A DNA stretch of 64,000 nt from Vibrio tarriae (GTDB lineage Bacteria > Pseudomonadota > Gammaproteobacteria > Enterobacterales > Vibrionaceae): NCBI RefSeq assembly GCF_002216685.1, contig NZ_CP022353.1, positions 2,232,001-2,296,000 of the forward strand. Reading direction: 5' to 3'. The position numbers and the translations under genes were made by a program. The notes beneath the pieces are model-generated. The model had not been told where the DNA came from. It did no database searches and worked only from the letters and a program-made list of their open reading frames with translations. Positions 47,921-58,479 of this stretch are shown here, piece after piece; the first letter of the stretch is position 1, and every line of letters begins with the position of its first letter.

Positions 47921-50503
47921 TTATAGACGCTCGGCAATCCAAGCGTCGACAGACTCTAAGGCCGATGGCAGAGCGTGAGCATCTGTCCCTCCAGCTTGAG
48001 CCATATCTGGGCGGCCACCACCCTTACCACCGACTTGTAGTGCGACCATATTGACCAGCTCACCCGCTTTGACTTTATTGGTCAAATCGTTGGTTACGCC
48101 CGCAATTAGGCCAACTTTGCCTTCAGCCACATTACCCAGCATGATGATGCCGCTGCTTAATTGGTTTTTGAGATCATCTACCATGCCACGTAGCGCTTTG
48201 TTGTCTGCACCGTTGAGCTGCGCAACCAGTACGTTAACGCCAGCGATCTGCTTAACTTGGTTGATAAGACCCGCGCTCTCTTTCGCCGCCAGCTTATCTT
48301 TCAACTGTTGGATCTCTTTCTCCAGCAGTTTGGCTTTTGCCGCCATTTCAGACACTTTGGCATCATGCTGTGCTTGCTGTACGTCGAGGTAATCTAATGC
48401 GCCTTCACCAGTCACCGCTTCAATACGGCGAATACCCGCAGCAATACCACCTTCAGAGATGATTTTGAACAGGCCAATATCGCCTGTGTTGCTTGCGTGG
48501 ATACCACCACACAGCTCAGTAGAGAAGTCGCCCATCGACAATACGCGCACTTGGTCATCATATTTCTCACCAAACAACGCCATCGCACCTTTCGCTTTCG
48601 CTTCATCAATATTCATGATGTTGGTTTCGATGTTGTGATTGTGGCGGATCTCTTGGTTCACCAAACGCTCCACTTCTTTGATCTCAGCGGGCGTCATCGC
48701 TTCAAGATGAGAGAAGTCAAAACGCAGGGTTTCCGCACGCACTAGAGAGCCTTTCTGCGCCACGTGTTCACCCAGCACTTTACGTAGTGCAGCATGCAAC
48801 AAGTGAGTCGCCGAGTGGTTCAGAGAAATTGCCGCACGGCGCTTTTCATCGACGATGGCATCCACCTGATCGCCTGTCGCCAATACGCCTTGGGCGAGCA
48901 CACCGTGATGAGCAATCGCGTTACCTAATTTTTGGGTATCTTCAACATGGAAAATACCTGCGTCGGTTTTCAAAACGCCAGTATCGCCGCATTGACCACC
49001 TGATTCTGCGTAGAATGGCGTGTTGTCTAGTACGATGATGGCTTTATCACCAGCTGACAGCGCAGAAACTTCCGCGCCCTCCACGAACATTTCGCGTACC
49101 ACACTTTGGCCACGACTCGCCGTGTAACCGCAGAATTCGGTATTGGTGGCGGATTTGATCAGCGAATTATAATCCGTACCAAATTGGCCGGCTTCACGAG
49201 CGCGTTGACGCTGCTCTTCCATCGCTTGTTCAAAGCCCGCTTCATCAATGCTAAAGCCACGCTCACGCGCCACGTCATTGGTTAAATCCGCAGGGAATCC
49301 GTAGGTGTCGTAGAGTTTGAAGACGGTTTCACCATCCAGCACTTGGCCTGATAGTTGATCCAGCGCGTCATTCAAAATGCTCATGCCGCGATCAAGAGTA
49401 CGACCAAAATTCTCTTCTTCGATACGAAGGACTTTTTCAACCAGAGCCTGCTGCTTTTTCAGCTCAGCACCCGCTGTACCCATCACTTCCGCTAGCGGTC
49501 CTACCAGCTTGTGGAAGAACGCACCTTGCGCACCAAGCTTGTTGCCATGACGAACTGCACGACGAATGATACGACGCAGTACATAACCGCGACCTTCATT
49601 CGACGGCATCACGCCATCAACGATCAAAAATGCGCAAGAACGAATGTGGTCAGCCACAACACGCAGTGATTGATTGGTCAAGTCTTGGTAACCAATCGCT
49701 TCCGCTGCCGCTTTGATCAGAGTCTGGAATACATCGATTTCGTAGTTTGAGTGCACGCCTTGCATGATCGCAGAGATACGCTCAATACCCATGCCCGTAT
49801 CTACAGACGGCTTAGGTAATGGCTCCATCGTGCCATCCGCATGACGGTTGAACTGCATGAAAACGTTGTTCCAAATCTCGATGAAACGATCGCCATCTTC
49901 TTCAGGCGAGCCTGGAGGTCCACCCCAAATGTGGTCACCGTGGTCGTAGAAGATTTCAGTACATGGACCGCAAGGACCGGTGTCACCCATCTGCCAGAAG
50001 TTATCCGAATCGAACTTCTTGCCGCCTTTTTTATCGCCGATGCGAATAATGCGATCAGCAGGAATACCCACTTTCTTATTCCAAATATCAAAGGCTTCGT
50101 CATCGGTTTCATAAACCGTGACTAACAAGCGCTCTTTCGGCAGTTGCAGAACGTCAGTCAGAAACTCCCATGCATACTGGATAGCATCTTCTTTGAAATA
50201 GTCACCGAAACTGAAGTTACCCAGCATTTCGAAGAAAGTGTGGTGACGTGCGGTGAAACCGACGTTTTCTAGGTCGTTGTGCTTACCGCCTGCGCGGACA
50301 CAACGTTGAGCGGTCGTGGCGCGAGTGTAGGCGCGCTTTTCCAAGCCCAAGAAACAGTCTTTAAATTGGTTCATCCCTGCGTTGGTAAACAACAGGGTCG
50401 GATCGTTAGCAGGCACCAGAGAAGAACTTTCTACAATTTGGTGACCTTTGCTTTCAAAGAATGAGAGGAACGCGCGGCGCACCTCATCCGTGCTCATAAA
50501 CAT
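47921..50503 (-). CDS. alaS: Alanyl-tRNA synthetase
   Basis: An 860-residue class II synthetase. The aminoacylation core has [26 protein letters not shown] motif 2 blocks, the editing domain has the zinc motifs NHSATHLLH and CGGIH, and the C-terminal oligomerisation (C-Ala) domain follows a coiled coil. The start at 50503 (MFMSTDEV) has AGGAAG six bases before it; a second ATG lies six bases on. It sits between recX and lysC. Confidence 0.98.
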   Translation of the reverse strand: MFMSTDEVRRAFLSFFESKGHQIVESSSLVPANDPTLLFTNAGMNQFKDCFLGLEKRAYTRATTAQRCVRAGGKHNDLENVGFTARHHTFFEMLGNFSFGDYFKEDAIQYAWEFLTDVLQLPKERLLVTVYETDDEAFDIWNKKVGIPADRIIRIGDKKGGKKFDSDNFWQMGDTGPCGPCTEIFYDHGDHIWGGPPGSPEEDGDRFIEIWNNVFMQFNRHADGTMEPLPKPSVDTGMGIERISAIMQGVHSNYEIDVFQTLIKAAAEAIGYQDLTNQSLRVVADHIRSCAFLIVDGVMPSNEGRGYVLRRIIRRAVRHGNKLGAQGAFFHKLVGPLAEVMGTAGAELKKQQALVEKVLRIEEENFGRTLDRGMSILNDALDQLSGQVLDGETVFKLYDTYGFPADLTNDVARERGFSIDEAGFEQAMEEQRQRAREAGQFGTDYNSLIKSATNTEFCGYTASRGQSVVREMFVEGAEVSALSAGDKAIIVLDNTPFYAESGGQCGDTGVLKTDAGIFHVEDTQKLGNAIAHHGVLAQGVLATGDQVDAIVDEKRRAAISLNHSATHLLHAALRKVLGEHVAQKGSLVRAETLRFDFSHLEAMTPAEIKEVERLVNQEIRHNHNIETNIMNIDEAKAKGAMALFGEKYDDQVRVLSMGDFSTELCGGIHASNTGDIGLFKIISEGGIAAGIRRIEAVTGEGALDYLDVQQAQHDAKVSEMAAKAKLLEKEIQQLKDKLAAKESAGLINQVKQIAGVNVLVAQLNGADNKALRGMVDDLKNQLSSGIIMLGNVAEGKVGLIAGVTNDLTNKVKAGELVNMVALQVGGKGGGRPDMAQAGGTDAHALPSALESVDAWIAERL

Positions 50504-50675
50504 GCAGCTCTTCCTGAAATACTCAAGTTAGAATTTTGCGTTATTGTAAAGCAAGGATAACAGTTCGCCTAGTTTCTTCTCTTCAGCAAACAGAATGTGT
50601 GGCTAGCGGCAGCTCAGCCAAGATGCATAAAATCCAGAGCGGGATTAATAAGAGGAATGTAGAGGGTGAAAGCGA

Positions 50676-51134
50676 TTACTCATCACTCTCACTGGCTTGA
50701 AGCGCATAACGGATTTGCTCAAAGTTGAAACCACGGTACTGTAAGTACCGAACTTGTTTGGCGTATTGCGAGCGCTCGTGGCTGATGCCGCTTTTGAATT
50801 TCTTGTGTGCGACCTCTTTCGCTAGTTCAAACCAATCTATCGTTTGCTCGGCGAGGGCTTGCTCAATCACCTCTTCCGCGACCCGCTTTTCTTTGAGTTG
50901 CTGGCGCAAACGCTGCTCACCGTAACCTTTGTGAACCATTTGCCGCGCCTGACTCGCTGCGTAACGGGCATCGCTCAAATACCCTAGCTCTAAAACGTAC
51001 TTCACAACCTCATCAATCACTTCAGTAGGATGGCCTTTGAGGGCTAATTTTTGGTGTAGTTCATATTCGCTATGATCGCGACGACTCAGAAGTTGTAAGG
51101 CACTTTGTCGGCAAGTGGCTAAGTCGAAACTCAT
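50676..51134 (-). CDS. recX: RecA regulatory protein RecX
   Basis: A 152-residue all-helical protein of three-helix RecX repeats (LLSRRDHSEYELHQKL, VVKYVLELGYLSDARYA, YLQYRGFNFEQI) that restrains RecA filament growth. I start it at the ATG at 51134 (MSFDLATCRQ), which has GGGAG in front; an upstream frame to 51176 crosses into the recA terminator area. It is expressed by partial read-through of the recA terminator, as in E. coli. Confidence 0.94.
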   Translation of the reverse strand: MSFDLATCRQSALQLLSRRDHSEYELHQKLALKGHPTEVIDEVVKYVLELGYLSDARYAASQARQMVHKGYGEQRLRQQLKEKRVAEEVIEQALAEQTIDWFELAKEVAHKKFKSGISHERSQYAKQVRYLQYRGFNFEQIRYALQASESDE

Positions 51135-51189
51135 GGAACTCCCTATTAGGCTAACGGTGAGTTTTGAGTCACTCACTCAATTGGCAGCC

Positions 51190-51218
51190 AAAAAGAAGCC
51201 CTGCATTGCAGGGCTTCA
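51190..51218 (-). terminator. Terminator between recA and recX
   Basis: A stem AGAAGCCCTGCA / TGCAGGGCTTC with a T-run on the minus strand, about 50 bases after the recA stop. Read-through would set the lower level of RecX. Confidence 0.82.
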
Positions 51219-51266
51219 TTCACATCGAGATTGAGAGGCTGAACCTCTTTGTATTCAGTCTGCCGA

Positions 51267-52331
51267 TTAAAACTCTTCTGGCACCGCGCCAAATTCGACG
51301 TCATCCGCCGCAGAAGATGTTTCACTGATCAACTGCATGTTTTCTGGGTTTAACAGCATTTCACGCAGTTTTTTATCTAGAGTTTTCGCAATTTCTGGGT
51401 TTTCTTTCAGATACTTGCAGGCATTCGCTTTACCTTGGCCGATTTTATCGCCGTTATAGCTGTACCAAGCACCTGATTTTTCAACCATTTTGTGTTTAAC
51501 ACCAAGATCGATAAGCTCGCCTTCGCGGTTGAAACCTTGGCCATACATAATTTGCGTGTTGGCTTCTTTAAACGGTGCCGCAATCTTGTTCTTCACAACC
51601 TTGATGCGCGTTTCATTGCCTACCACTTCTTCGCCATCTTTGATTGCGCCAGTACGGCGAATATCCAAACGAACAGAAGCGTAGAATTTCAGTGCGTTAC
51701 CACCAGTGGTGGTTTCTGGGTTACCAAACATCACACCAATCTTCATACGGATTTGGTTGATGAAGATACACATACAGTTGGATTGCTTGAGGTTACCCGT
51801 CAGTTTACGCATCGCTTGCGACAGCATACGCGCTTGCAGACCCATGTGGCTGTCGCCCATTTCGCCTTCAATTTCTGCTTTTGGTGTCAAAGCCGCGACC
51901 GAATCGACGACAATCACATCCACCGCACCTGAGCGAGCCAGCGCATCACAAATTTCCAGTGCTTGCTCGCCGGTATCGGGCTGAGAAACCAGTAGCTCAT
52001 CGATATTCACGCCTAGTTTCTTGGCATAAACCGGATCCAGCGCGTGCTCGGCATCGATAAACGCACAGGTTTTGCCTTCACGTTGCGCGGCAGCAATCAG
52101 TTCCAGAGTCAGCGTTGTTTTACCCGAAGATTCAGGGCCGAAGATCTCAACGATACGTCCCATTGGTAGGCCACCAGCACCCAACGCGATATCCAGAGAC
52201 AGAGAACCGGTCGAAATGGTTTCTACATCCATCGCGCGGTTGTCGCCTAAGCGCATGATGGAGCCTTTACCAAATTGCTTTTCAATTTGACCGAGGGCGG
52301 CAGCAAGTGCCTTCTGTTTATTCTCGTCCAT
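51267..52331 (-). CDS. recA: Recombinase RecA
   Basis: 354 residues starting at the ATG at 52331 ([13 protein letters not shown]), which follows GGAGAGAG. Walker A is GPESSGKTT, Walker [11 protein letters not shown], and the DNA-binding loops include NQIRMKIG and [21 protein letters not shown]. It pairs homologous DNA and stimulates LexA self-cleavage. The tail is acidic, as usual. An upstream frame to 52505 runs through its own promoter and is not real. Confidence 0.99.
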   Translation of the reverse strand: MDENKQKALAAALGQIEKQFGKGSIMRLGDNRAMDVETISTGSLSLDIALGAGGLPMGRIVEIFGPESSGKTTLTLELIAAAQREGKTCAFIDAEHALDPVYAKKLGVNIDELLVSQPDTGEQALEICDALARSGAVDVIVVDSVAALTPKAEIEGEMGDSHMGLQARMLSQAMRKLTGNLKQSNCMCIFINQIRMKIGVMFGNPETTTGGNALKFYASVRLDIRRTGAIKDGEEVVGNETRIKVVKNKIAAPFKEANTQIMYGQGFNREGELIDLGVKHKMVEKSGAWYSYNGDKIGQGKANACKYLKENPEIAKTLDKKLREMLLNPENMQLISETSSAADDVEFGAVPEEF

Positions 52332-52412
52332 TACTCTCTCCGGATAGTCACTCTCAGGTGATAGGTAATTGTGTCGAAATCGGGTCGACGCTGATTTGTC
52401 ATGTTGGGGCTC

Positions 52413-52440
52413 ATTATACTGTTGATTTGTACAGTGTCCA
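52413..52440 (-). promoter_or_regulatory. recA promoter with LexA (SOS) box
   Basis: On the minus strand, TGGACA (52435-52440) and TATAAT (52413-52418) are 16 bases apart. The spacer is exactly the LexA-box pattern CTGT-N8-ACAG (52419-52434; CTGTACAAATCAACAG). LexA bound here would block polymerase, giving SOS induction of recA. Consensus for gamma-proteobacterial LexA is established knowledge. Confidence 0.92.
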
Positions 52441-52464
52441 CCCCTGTATAGAAAAAAGTTTGGC

Positions 52465-52971
52465 TCAGTTAACGTTTTGAACCTGATCTGCTGCGAGATG
52501 TTCAATCAAGCTTTGCAACACATGCGCTATGGCTTGCTGACGCACTTGTTCGCGATCACCTGCAAAATGACAGGTTTCCACTTTGAGCCAACCTTGAACA
52601 CTGGCAAAGCCGAAGCAAACGGTGCCAACTGGCTTTTCTACGCTACCGCCACCGGGGCCAGCAATGCCGCTAATCGAAGCTGCTAGCGTAGCCCTTGAAT
52701 GCAAGAGCGCGCCAAGCGCCATCTCTTCAACGGTCTGTTCAGAAACCGCACCAAATTGTTGTAATGTTGTTTGCCGAACACCGAGCATTTCTTGTTTAGC
52801 TTCATTACTGTAAGTCACGAAGCTGCGATCAAACCATGCCGAACTTCCAGCCACTTCAGTCACCCAATAAGCCACGCCACCGCCGGTGCAAGATTCTGCG
52901 CTAGCGAGGATCTGCTGCTGGTTAGCCAGTAGCCCCCCTAACTGCTCACTCAAGGAATGCAGTGTTTTCAT
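52465..52971 (-). CDS. pncC: Nicotinamide mononucleotide deamidase PncC (CinA C-terminal family)
   Basis: 168 residues of the stand-alone CinA C-terminal domain, which deamidates NMN in NAD recycling. Blocks [48 protein letters not shown] and [10 protein letters not shown] are all present. The ATG at 52971 ([10 protein letters not shown]) has GAGAGG in front. It lies just upstream of recA, as in E. coli (ygaD-recA). Confidence 0.93.
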   Translation of the reverse strand: MKTLHSLSEQLGGLLANQQQILASAESCTGGGVAYWVTEVAGSSAWFDRSFVTYSNEAKQEMLGVRQTTLQQFGAVSEQTVEEMALGALLHSRATLAASISGIAGPGGGSVEKPVGTVCFGFASVQGWLKVETCHFAGDREQVRQQAIAHVLQSLIEHLAADQVQNVN

Positions 52972-53078
52972 ACGCTTGCCTCTCGCTTCTGTTTCATTGT
53001 GTCGCTTGTGTTTCATTTTGCTCGGTAAAACTGCAAGCTAAACTACCGAATTAGGCGCTAATTGCAATCGTCCCAAAT

Positions 53079-53106
53079 AGAAAGAGTGCCGAAGGGCACT
53101 CTTTCT
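53079..53106 (-). terminator. Terminator of the cysPTWA operon
   Basis: A 10-bp stem (AAAGAGTGCC / GGCACTCTTT) with a four-base loop, followed on the minus strand by a short U-rich stretch. Confidence 0.85.
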
Positions 53107-53137
53107 CGGTCTAATTTCAACCCTCGTATTTCAAGCA

Positions 53138-54268
53138 TCAGATTTCAAACATCAAGCTATCCGGAGCCAAGAATGGCCAGCGTAGGACGCTTGGGCTACT
53201 TTGCCCTTCACTGGCAAAGAAATAGCCCACTTGCGGTGTGGCGAAGACTTGATCGCCGCGACTCAAGCGTTTTTCGCTTAAAGAGCGATGTGAAAGTTTG
53301 GCTTCCCACAGCTCTTGGCTTTGCCAACCGACAGGCGCTAACTCAACGCGCACTTCTGCCCCAACAGGATTAATCGAGACCACTTCAAACGGCAATGAGG
53401 CTTGGCTGTTCTCTTTATCCGACAACGCCAACTCATGGCTGCGCACATAGAGCAAACCACTTTGACGCGTCGCGTCACTCTCTGGTGGCTGAATAAAGGC
53501 AGAGCCATTGACCCACTGGCCATTTTGCCACTCACCCGCAAACTGATTAACGTTCCCAAAGAAATCAAACACAAAGCGGCTATTGGGCTGAGCGTAAAGC
53601 TCAACGGGTGAATCAATCTGCTCAATGCGGCCATTGCTCATCACCACTACGCGATCGGAAAGCTCTAAGGCTTCATCCTGATCGTGGGTCACAAACACGC
53701 TGGTAAAACCTAACTCGTCATGCAGACTACGCAGCCAACGGCGCAGCTCTTTACGCACTTTGGCATCCAAAGCGCCAAACGGCTCATCCAACAGTAGCAC
53801 TTCAGGTTGGGTTGCCAGTGCGCGAGCCAGTGCAATACGCTGTTTTTGACCACCAGAAAGCTGCTCTGGATAACGATGCGCCAAATGGCCAAGCTGTACG
53901 ATTTTAAGCAGTTGCTTCACACGCTTTTGAATTTCCGCCGGATTTGGACGCCGAGCACGCTCCATCACCTGCAAGCCAAACGCTACGTTATCGGCCACCG
54001 TCATATGACGAAACAGCGCATAGTTTTGGAACACAAAGCCGACTCGGCGATCGCGCACATGCACGTTGGTGACGTCACGATCTCGAAAATGAATCGTGCC
54101 GGAATCCGCCCCTTCCAAACCGGCAATAATGCGCAGTAACGTGGTTTTGCCGGAGCCAGATGGCCCTAACAAACCAATCATTTCACCATCTTCAATCTTG
54201 AGAGAAAGCGGGGCAAGCGCCTGAAACTGGCCAAAATGTTTAGAGATATTATCTAGACGAATGCTCAT
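53138..54268 (-). CDS. cysA: Sulfate/thiosulfate ABC transporter ATPase
   Basis: 376 residues: Walker [10 protein letters not shown], signature LSGGQKQR, Walker [12 protein letters not shown] and switch TTHDQDEA-type (here VTHDQDEA), then a regulatory TOBE-like C-terminal third. It powers uptake of sulfate and thiosulfate with CysT, CysW and CysP. Its start overlaps the cysW stop by four bases. Confidence 0.96.
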   Translation of the reverse strand: MSIRLDNISKHFGQFQALAPLSLKIEDGEMIGLLGPSGSGKTTLLRIIAGLEGADSGTIHFRDRDVTNVHVRDRRVGFVFQNYALFRHMTVADNVAFGLQVMERARRPNPAEIQKRVKQLLKIVQLGHLAHRYPEQLSGGQKQRIALARALATQPEVLLLDEPFGALDAKVRKELRRWLRSLHDELGFTSVFVTHDQDEALELSDRVVVMSNGRIEQIDSPVELYAQPNSRFVFDFFGNVNQFAGEWQNGQWVNGSAFIQPPESDATRQSGLLYVRSHELALSDKENSQASLPFEVVSINPVGAEVRVELAPVGWQSQELWEAKLSHRSLSEKRLSRGDQVFATPQVGYFFASEGQSSPSVLRWPFLAPDSLMFEI

Positions 54269-55128
54269 AAGGTTCCCTGCTCATTATGCTCGACCGCCTG
54301 AAGGCGCTCTTGACGCCACTCGACCAAAGCTTTCAGTAATAGTGTTAATAGGGCGATAAACGCCAGTAGCGAAGCGCTAGCAAAAGCCGCTTGCGATTGA
54401 TAATCCTCGTACAGAAGCTGTACATGCAAAGGCAAGGTATTGGTTTCACCACGAATGTTGCCTGAAACCACCGCTACCGCGCCAAACTCTCCCACCGCGC
54501 GAGCATTGGTGAGGATCACACCATAAATCAGCGCCCACTTAATGTTAGGCAGAGTGACTCGGCGAAACAGTTGCCACCATGATGCGCCTAAAATCACCGC
54601 TGCTTCTTCATCCGAACGTCCTTGCTGCTGCATAAGAGGAATTAGCTCACGCGCCACAAACGGACAGGTCACAAACACGGTCACTAGCACAATGCCCGGC
54701 CAAGCAAACATGATTTGTAGATCGCGCTCATACAACCATTCGCCCAACCAACCACTGGTGCCATAGAGCAGCAGGTAAAGTAGCCCCGCCACCACCGGAG
54801 AAACAGCGAACGGAATATCAATCAAGGTGATCAAAAACTTGCGACCAACAAATTCAAAGCGGGTCACTAGCCAAGAGAGCAGCACACCAAACACCAGATT
54901 GATTGGCACTGTCAGTAGCGCCACCACCAGCGTTAACCCAATCGCGTGGCGCGTATCGGGGTCATTAAAGTAACTAAAATAAGCGCCAATGCCGTTGGCG
55001 AACGCTTGTTGGAAAATGCTCAGCAGTGGGATCAGCAGCAGCACGGCCACCAATAGCAGAGCCAATGCGATCAAACTCCATTTCACCCACGGCTTTTCAC
55101 CGACACGTAAAGGTTGAGAATGTGCCAT
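54265..55128 (-). CDS. cysW: Sulfate ABC transporter permease CysW
   Basis: 287 residues with six expected helices and the ATPase-coupling EAA loop REL-type block ([25 protein letters not shown]). The C-terminal part [20 protein letters not shown] matches CysW rather than CysT. It is one half of the sulfate channel. Confidence 0.95.
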   Translation of the reverse strand: MAHSQPLRVGEKPWVKWSLIALALLLVAVLLLIPLLSIFQQAFANGIGAYFSYFNDPDTRHAIGLTLVVALLTVPINLVFGVLLSWLVTRFEFVGRKFLITLIDIPFAVSPVVAGLLYLLLYGTSGWLGEWLYERDLQIMFAWPGIVLVTVFVTCPFVARELIPLMQQQGRSDEEAAVILGASWWQLFRRVTLPNIKWALIYGVILTNARAVGEFGAVAVVSGNIRGETNTLPLHVQLLYEDYQSQAAFASASLLAFIALLTLLLKALVEWRQERLQAVEHNEQGTL

Positions 55129-55138
55129 AAACTGATTC

Positions 55139-55990
55139 CTATCGTCCGTGAATGCGACGCAGATAAGCGCCTTGCCAGAGGTTAATCATCAGCAGTAACA
55201 AAAGTGAGGTCAGCAGTACAACTGAGGCAATTGCACTCGCCGCTGGGAAATCAAACTCTTGCAGACGTACGAAGATCATTAACGAGGTAATTTCGCTGAT
55301 GTAAGGCATATTGCCTGCAATAAAGATCACCGCTCCGAACTCCCCTAAACTGCGCGTAAAAGACAACGCCGTTCCGACCAATAAAGCGGGTTTGAGTGAA
55401 GGGAGAATCACTTTCCAAAACACAGCGCCGTCGGATGCGCCCAACGTCATGCCCGCTTCTTCTTCCTCGCGGGAAATTTCTTCTAACACTGGCTGAACAG
55501 TGCGCACCACAAAGGGAATACTGGTAAAAGCCATCGCCACAATAATACCAAGTGGCGTATAAGCGACCTTGATGCCTAACTCGGCAAGTACACTACCAAT
55601 CCAGCCATTGGCCGAATACAGCGTTGCCAAGGTAATCCCAGCGACCGCGGTGGGCAGCGCAAAAGGAAGATCGACCAGCGCATCAAGAATACGTTTGCCG
55701 GGAAAAGTGTAACGCACCAACACCCAGGCAAGCAGCAAACCAAACAAGCCATTAAACAGTGAAGCAATCAAGGCCGAGCCAACCGTCACTTTATAACTTG
55801 CCACCACACGAGGGTCGGCAATCACTTGCCAATACTCGCTAAAGGTCATGTTGCTGGTCTGCATAATAAGTCCAGTGGCAGGTAGCAGCAGGATCAAGCT
55901 GACAAACAGCAAAGAGACACCGAGGCTCAACGCAAAACCGGGTAAAACCCGTTGCTGGTGCGGGCGAGAGTGTGCAAGCGTTTGACCCAT
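55139..55990 (-). CDS. cysT: Sulfate ABC transporter permease CysT (CysU)
   Basis: 283 residues, six expected helices, with the coupling loop REEEEAGMTLGASDGAVFWKVILPSLK and GEFGAVIFIAGNMPYISEIT. It pairs with CysW. It starts 76 bases after cysP, a gap with a hairpin. Confidence 0.95.
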   Translation of the reverse strand: MGQTLAHSRPHQQRVLPGFALSLGVSLLFVSLILLLPATGLIMQTSNMTFSEYWQVIADPRVVASYKVTVGSALIASLFNGLFGLLLAWVLVRYTFPGKRILDALVDLPFALPTAVAGITLATLYSANGWIGSVLAELGIKVAYTPLGIIVAMAFTSIPFVVRTVQPVLEEISREEEEAGMTLGASDGAVFWKVILPSLKPALLVGTALSFTRSLGEFGAVIFIAGNMPYISEITSLMIFVRLQEFDFPAASAIASVVLLTSLLLLLMINLWQGAYLRRIHGR

Positions 55991-56023
55991 AAAACCTCTT
56001 TCGATACATCAGGGTGGAATTAT

Positions 56024-56046
56024 GGTTGCCCATCCATTGGGCAACC
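56024..56046 (-). other. Hairpin between cysP and cysT
   Basis: A 9-bp stem (GGTTGCCCA / TGGGCAACC) with a five-base loop and no U-run. In operons led by a binding-protein gene such hairpins often protect the upstream mRNA so that the binding protein is made in excess; here that is inference. Confidence 0.6.
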
Positions 56047-56066
56047 TAGAGAAATGTCAGACAAGA

Positions 56067-57068
56067 TTAGCGGCGCAGCAGTTGATCCAACTTTGCCCCA
56101 TTGGCGAACTGGGTTTTCATCGCTTGTTCCCAACCACCAGCAATCTCGTCTACGGTCAGTAACTCAACAGTAGGGAAACGTTCAGCAAATTCAGCTTGTA
56201 CCTTGGCATCGTGCACTCGGTAGTTGAACTGAGCTAACAGGCGTTGTGCTGGTTCACTGTACAGGTATGAAACGTATTCGGTCGCCACATCATAAGTCCC
56301 ATTACGTTTTGCCACTTTCTCCACTACCGCGACTGGGAATTCAGCCAAAATCGAGGTTTTCGGCACCACCACTTGGTAATCATCCGCACCGTATTGCTGA
56401 CGAATGTTATTCACTTCCGATTCAAAGGTGATCAGCACATCGCCAATCCCACGCTCAACGAATGATGTGGTTGCACCACGACCGCCAGTATCAAATACCG
56501 CGACGTTTGCCAGAAACTTCTTCAAAAACTCATCTTGCTGCGCTTGGTTATCCTGACCAAATTGTTTTTGTGCAAAGCCTAGCGCTGCCAAGTAGGTGTA
56601 ACGCGCATTACCTGAGGTTTTCGGGTTCGGGAACACACTTTTCACATCATCACGTACCAAATCACTCCAATCTTGAATGTTCTTGGGGTTGCCTTTGCGC
56701 ACCAAAAATGCGGTGGTGGAGTAATAAGGCGAGCTCGCGTTTGGTAGCAGGGTTTGCCAGTTTGCTGGGATCAGCTTGCCTTTGTCGTGCAGAATTTGCA
56801 CATCGGTCACTTGGTTAAACGTCACCACATCTGCCGCTAGGCCTTGCAGAATAGAACGCGCTTGAGCCGATGATCCAGCGTGCGACTGTTTAATTTCGAC
56901 CGTCTTCCCTGTTTTTTGTTGCCAATGCTCAGCAAACACGGGGTTGTAAGCCACAAACAGCTCACGAGCAATATCATAAGATGAGTTGAGAATGGTTTGA
57001 TCAGCCGCAGAGGCTTGGAACGAGCCTGCTAGCAGTAACGCTGTTAATGTCGATTTAATTCGGTTCAT
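56067..57068 (-). CDS. cysP: Periplasmic sulfate/thiosulfate-binding protein CysP
   Basis: 333 residues with a signal peptide cut near ASA-ADQ (residues 20-22). The blocks [68 protein letters not shown] and [15 protein letters not shown] favour CysP over Sbp of E. coli. It hands sulfate or thiosulfate to CysTWA. First gene of the operon. Confidence 0.93.
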   Translation of the reverse strand: MNRIKSTLTALLLAGSFQASAADQTILNSSYDIARELFVAYNPVFAEHWQQKTGKTVEIKQSHAGSSAQARSILQGLAADVVTFNQVTDVQILHDKGKLIPANWQTLLPNASSPYYSTTAFLVRKGNPKNIQDWSDLVRDDVKSVFPNPKTSGNARYTYLAALGFAQKQFGQDNQAQQDEFLKKFLANVAVFDTGGRGATTSFVERGIGDVLITFESEVNNIRQQYGADDYQVVVPKTSILAEFPVAVVEKVAKRNGTYDVATEYVSYLYSEPAQRLLAQFNYRVHDAKVQAEFAERFPTVELLTVDEIAGGWEQAMKTQFANGAKLDQLLRR

Positions 57069-57325
57069 GTTGTTCTACTCCAGAATCACAAGTGCCAAGA
57101 TGGCTTCCTTTATGCTGCTAGATTATGAGGAAAATCGTTTATAAAAAAGAACATTAATAGAACGTTTTGGAATAATTTCTAGCAATAAATTGTATGCCGA
57201 AGATAAAGTCGTTCTTATACTGCTGACATGAAAATAACGCCGCTGGCAAAGAGTCGTCTTACGCTTGTGCCGTCAATCAACAGAAGCTTTATCGGTTGTC
57301 ACTATTAGAATAGAAGGATCGCTCT
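57069..57325. promoter_or_regulatory. Divergent control region of cysPTWA and cysM
   Basis: 257 AT-rich bases between two divergently read sulfur genes. In enterobacteria the corresponding promoters need CysB and an acetylserine inducer, and this stretch is the natural place for CysB sites. I could not define a specific site by eye. Confidence 0.5.
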
Positions 57326-58213
57326 GTGTCTGATTTCCCCACTCTTGAAGATTATGTAGGTCAAACGCCCTTGGTGCGTTTACAGCGCCTCAATGCAGGC
57401 CGCTCTACAGTATTGGTGAAGCTCGAAGGCAATAATCCAGCGGGTTCCGTGAAAGATAGACCAGCGCTTAATATGATTGTGCAAGCCGAGGCGCGCGGCA
57501 GTTTGCAGCCCGGCGATACCATCATCGAAGCCACCAGTGGTAATACTGGCATAGCGTTGGCTATGGCCGCCGCCATCAAAGGCTACAAGATGATTCTGAT
57601 CATGCCCGATAACGCCACTCAAGAGCGCAAGGATTCGATGCGCGCGTATGGCGCTGAGCTGATTTTGGTTAGCAAAGAACAAGGGATGGAAGGCGCACGC
57701 GATTTAGCCTTACAGATGCAGCAAGAAGGTAAAGGTAAGGTATTGGATCAATTCAATAACTTGGATAACCCTGACGCGCATTATCGCTCAACCGGGCCGG
57801 AAATCTGGCAGCAGAGCCAAGGTAAAATCACCCATTTTGTTTCGAGCATGGGCACCACAGGCACCATCATGGGCGTCTCTCGCTACCTGAAACAGCAAAA
57901 TCCGCAGATCCAGATCATCGGCTTACAACCCTCGGAAGGCAGTGCGATTCCCGGTATTCGCCGTTGGCCACAAGCCTACCTGCCCGGCATTTTTGATGCT
58001 GCAAGAGTCGATCAGGTGCTGGATGTAACTCAAACTGACGCCGAACAGACCGCACGCGCCCTTGCGCGTGAAGAAGGAATTTGCGCCGGCGTCAGCTCTG
58101 GCGGAGCCGTGTTTGCCGCTTTGCAGATTGCCCAGCAAAATCCGGGATCCGTAGTGGTAGCGATTGTGTGCGATCGTGGCGACCGTTATCTATCTTCAGG
58201 ATTATTTTCTTAA
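57326..58213 (+). CDS. cysM: Cysteine synthase B
   Basis: A 295-residue PLP enzyme making cysteine from O-acetylserine and sulfide, or S-sulfocysteine from thiosulfate. The PLP lysine is K43 in NPAGSVKDR, the phosphate loop is TSGNTG (70-75), and SGGA occurs near the end. Translation starts at a GTG (57326) after AGAAGGA. In E. coli cysM is the last gene of cysPUWAM; here it is divergent from cysP. Confidence 0.96.
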   Translation: MSDFPTLEDYVGQTPLVRLQRLNAGRSTVLVKLEGNNPAGSVKDRPALNMIVQAEARGSLQPGDTIIEATSGNTGIALAMAAAIKGYKMILIMPDNATQERKDSMRAYGAELILVSKEQGMEGARDLALQMQQEGKGKVLDQFNNLDNPDAHYRSTGPEIWQQSQGKITHFVSSMGTTGTIMGVSRYLKQQNPQIQIIGLQPSEGSAIPGIRRWPQAYLPGIFDAARVDQVLDVTQTDAEQTARALAREEGICAGVSSGGAVFAALQIAQQNPGSVVVAIVCDRGDRYLSSGLFS

Positions 58214-58223
58214 CTGAGCTTTC

Positions 58224-58250
58224 CGACACTCGGCTTAGGCTGAGTGTCGA
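58224..58250 (+). other. Hairpin downstream of cysM
   Basis: A near-perfect stem (GACACTCGGC / GCTGAGTGTC, one G-U pair) with a four-base loop lies 11 bases after the cysM stop. No T-run follows, so it is a weak terminator or an mRNA-stabilising hairpin. Confidence 0.5.
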
Positions 58251-58479
58251 AACCGGTTTGACTTGGTATCCATATCACGCTCCCTACGCGCTTTTCGGCA
58301 AACCTCTTGCGGCGATGGCCTGATGAGCCTTAAGGTCATCACCATGCAAAGCAAGAGCTCAATTGCCCCGCCCTAGTCAGGTTTGCTATTCTCTGTAACC
58401 GTTTTTAAGTGACCCATGCCGCCTTGTGATGAAATGCCGCAAGGCCTACGCAGATGATGATAAGCAGCGACATAAGATT

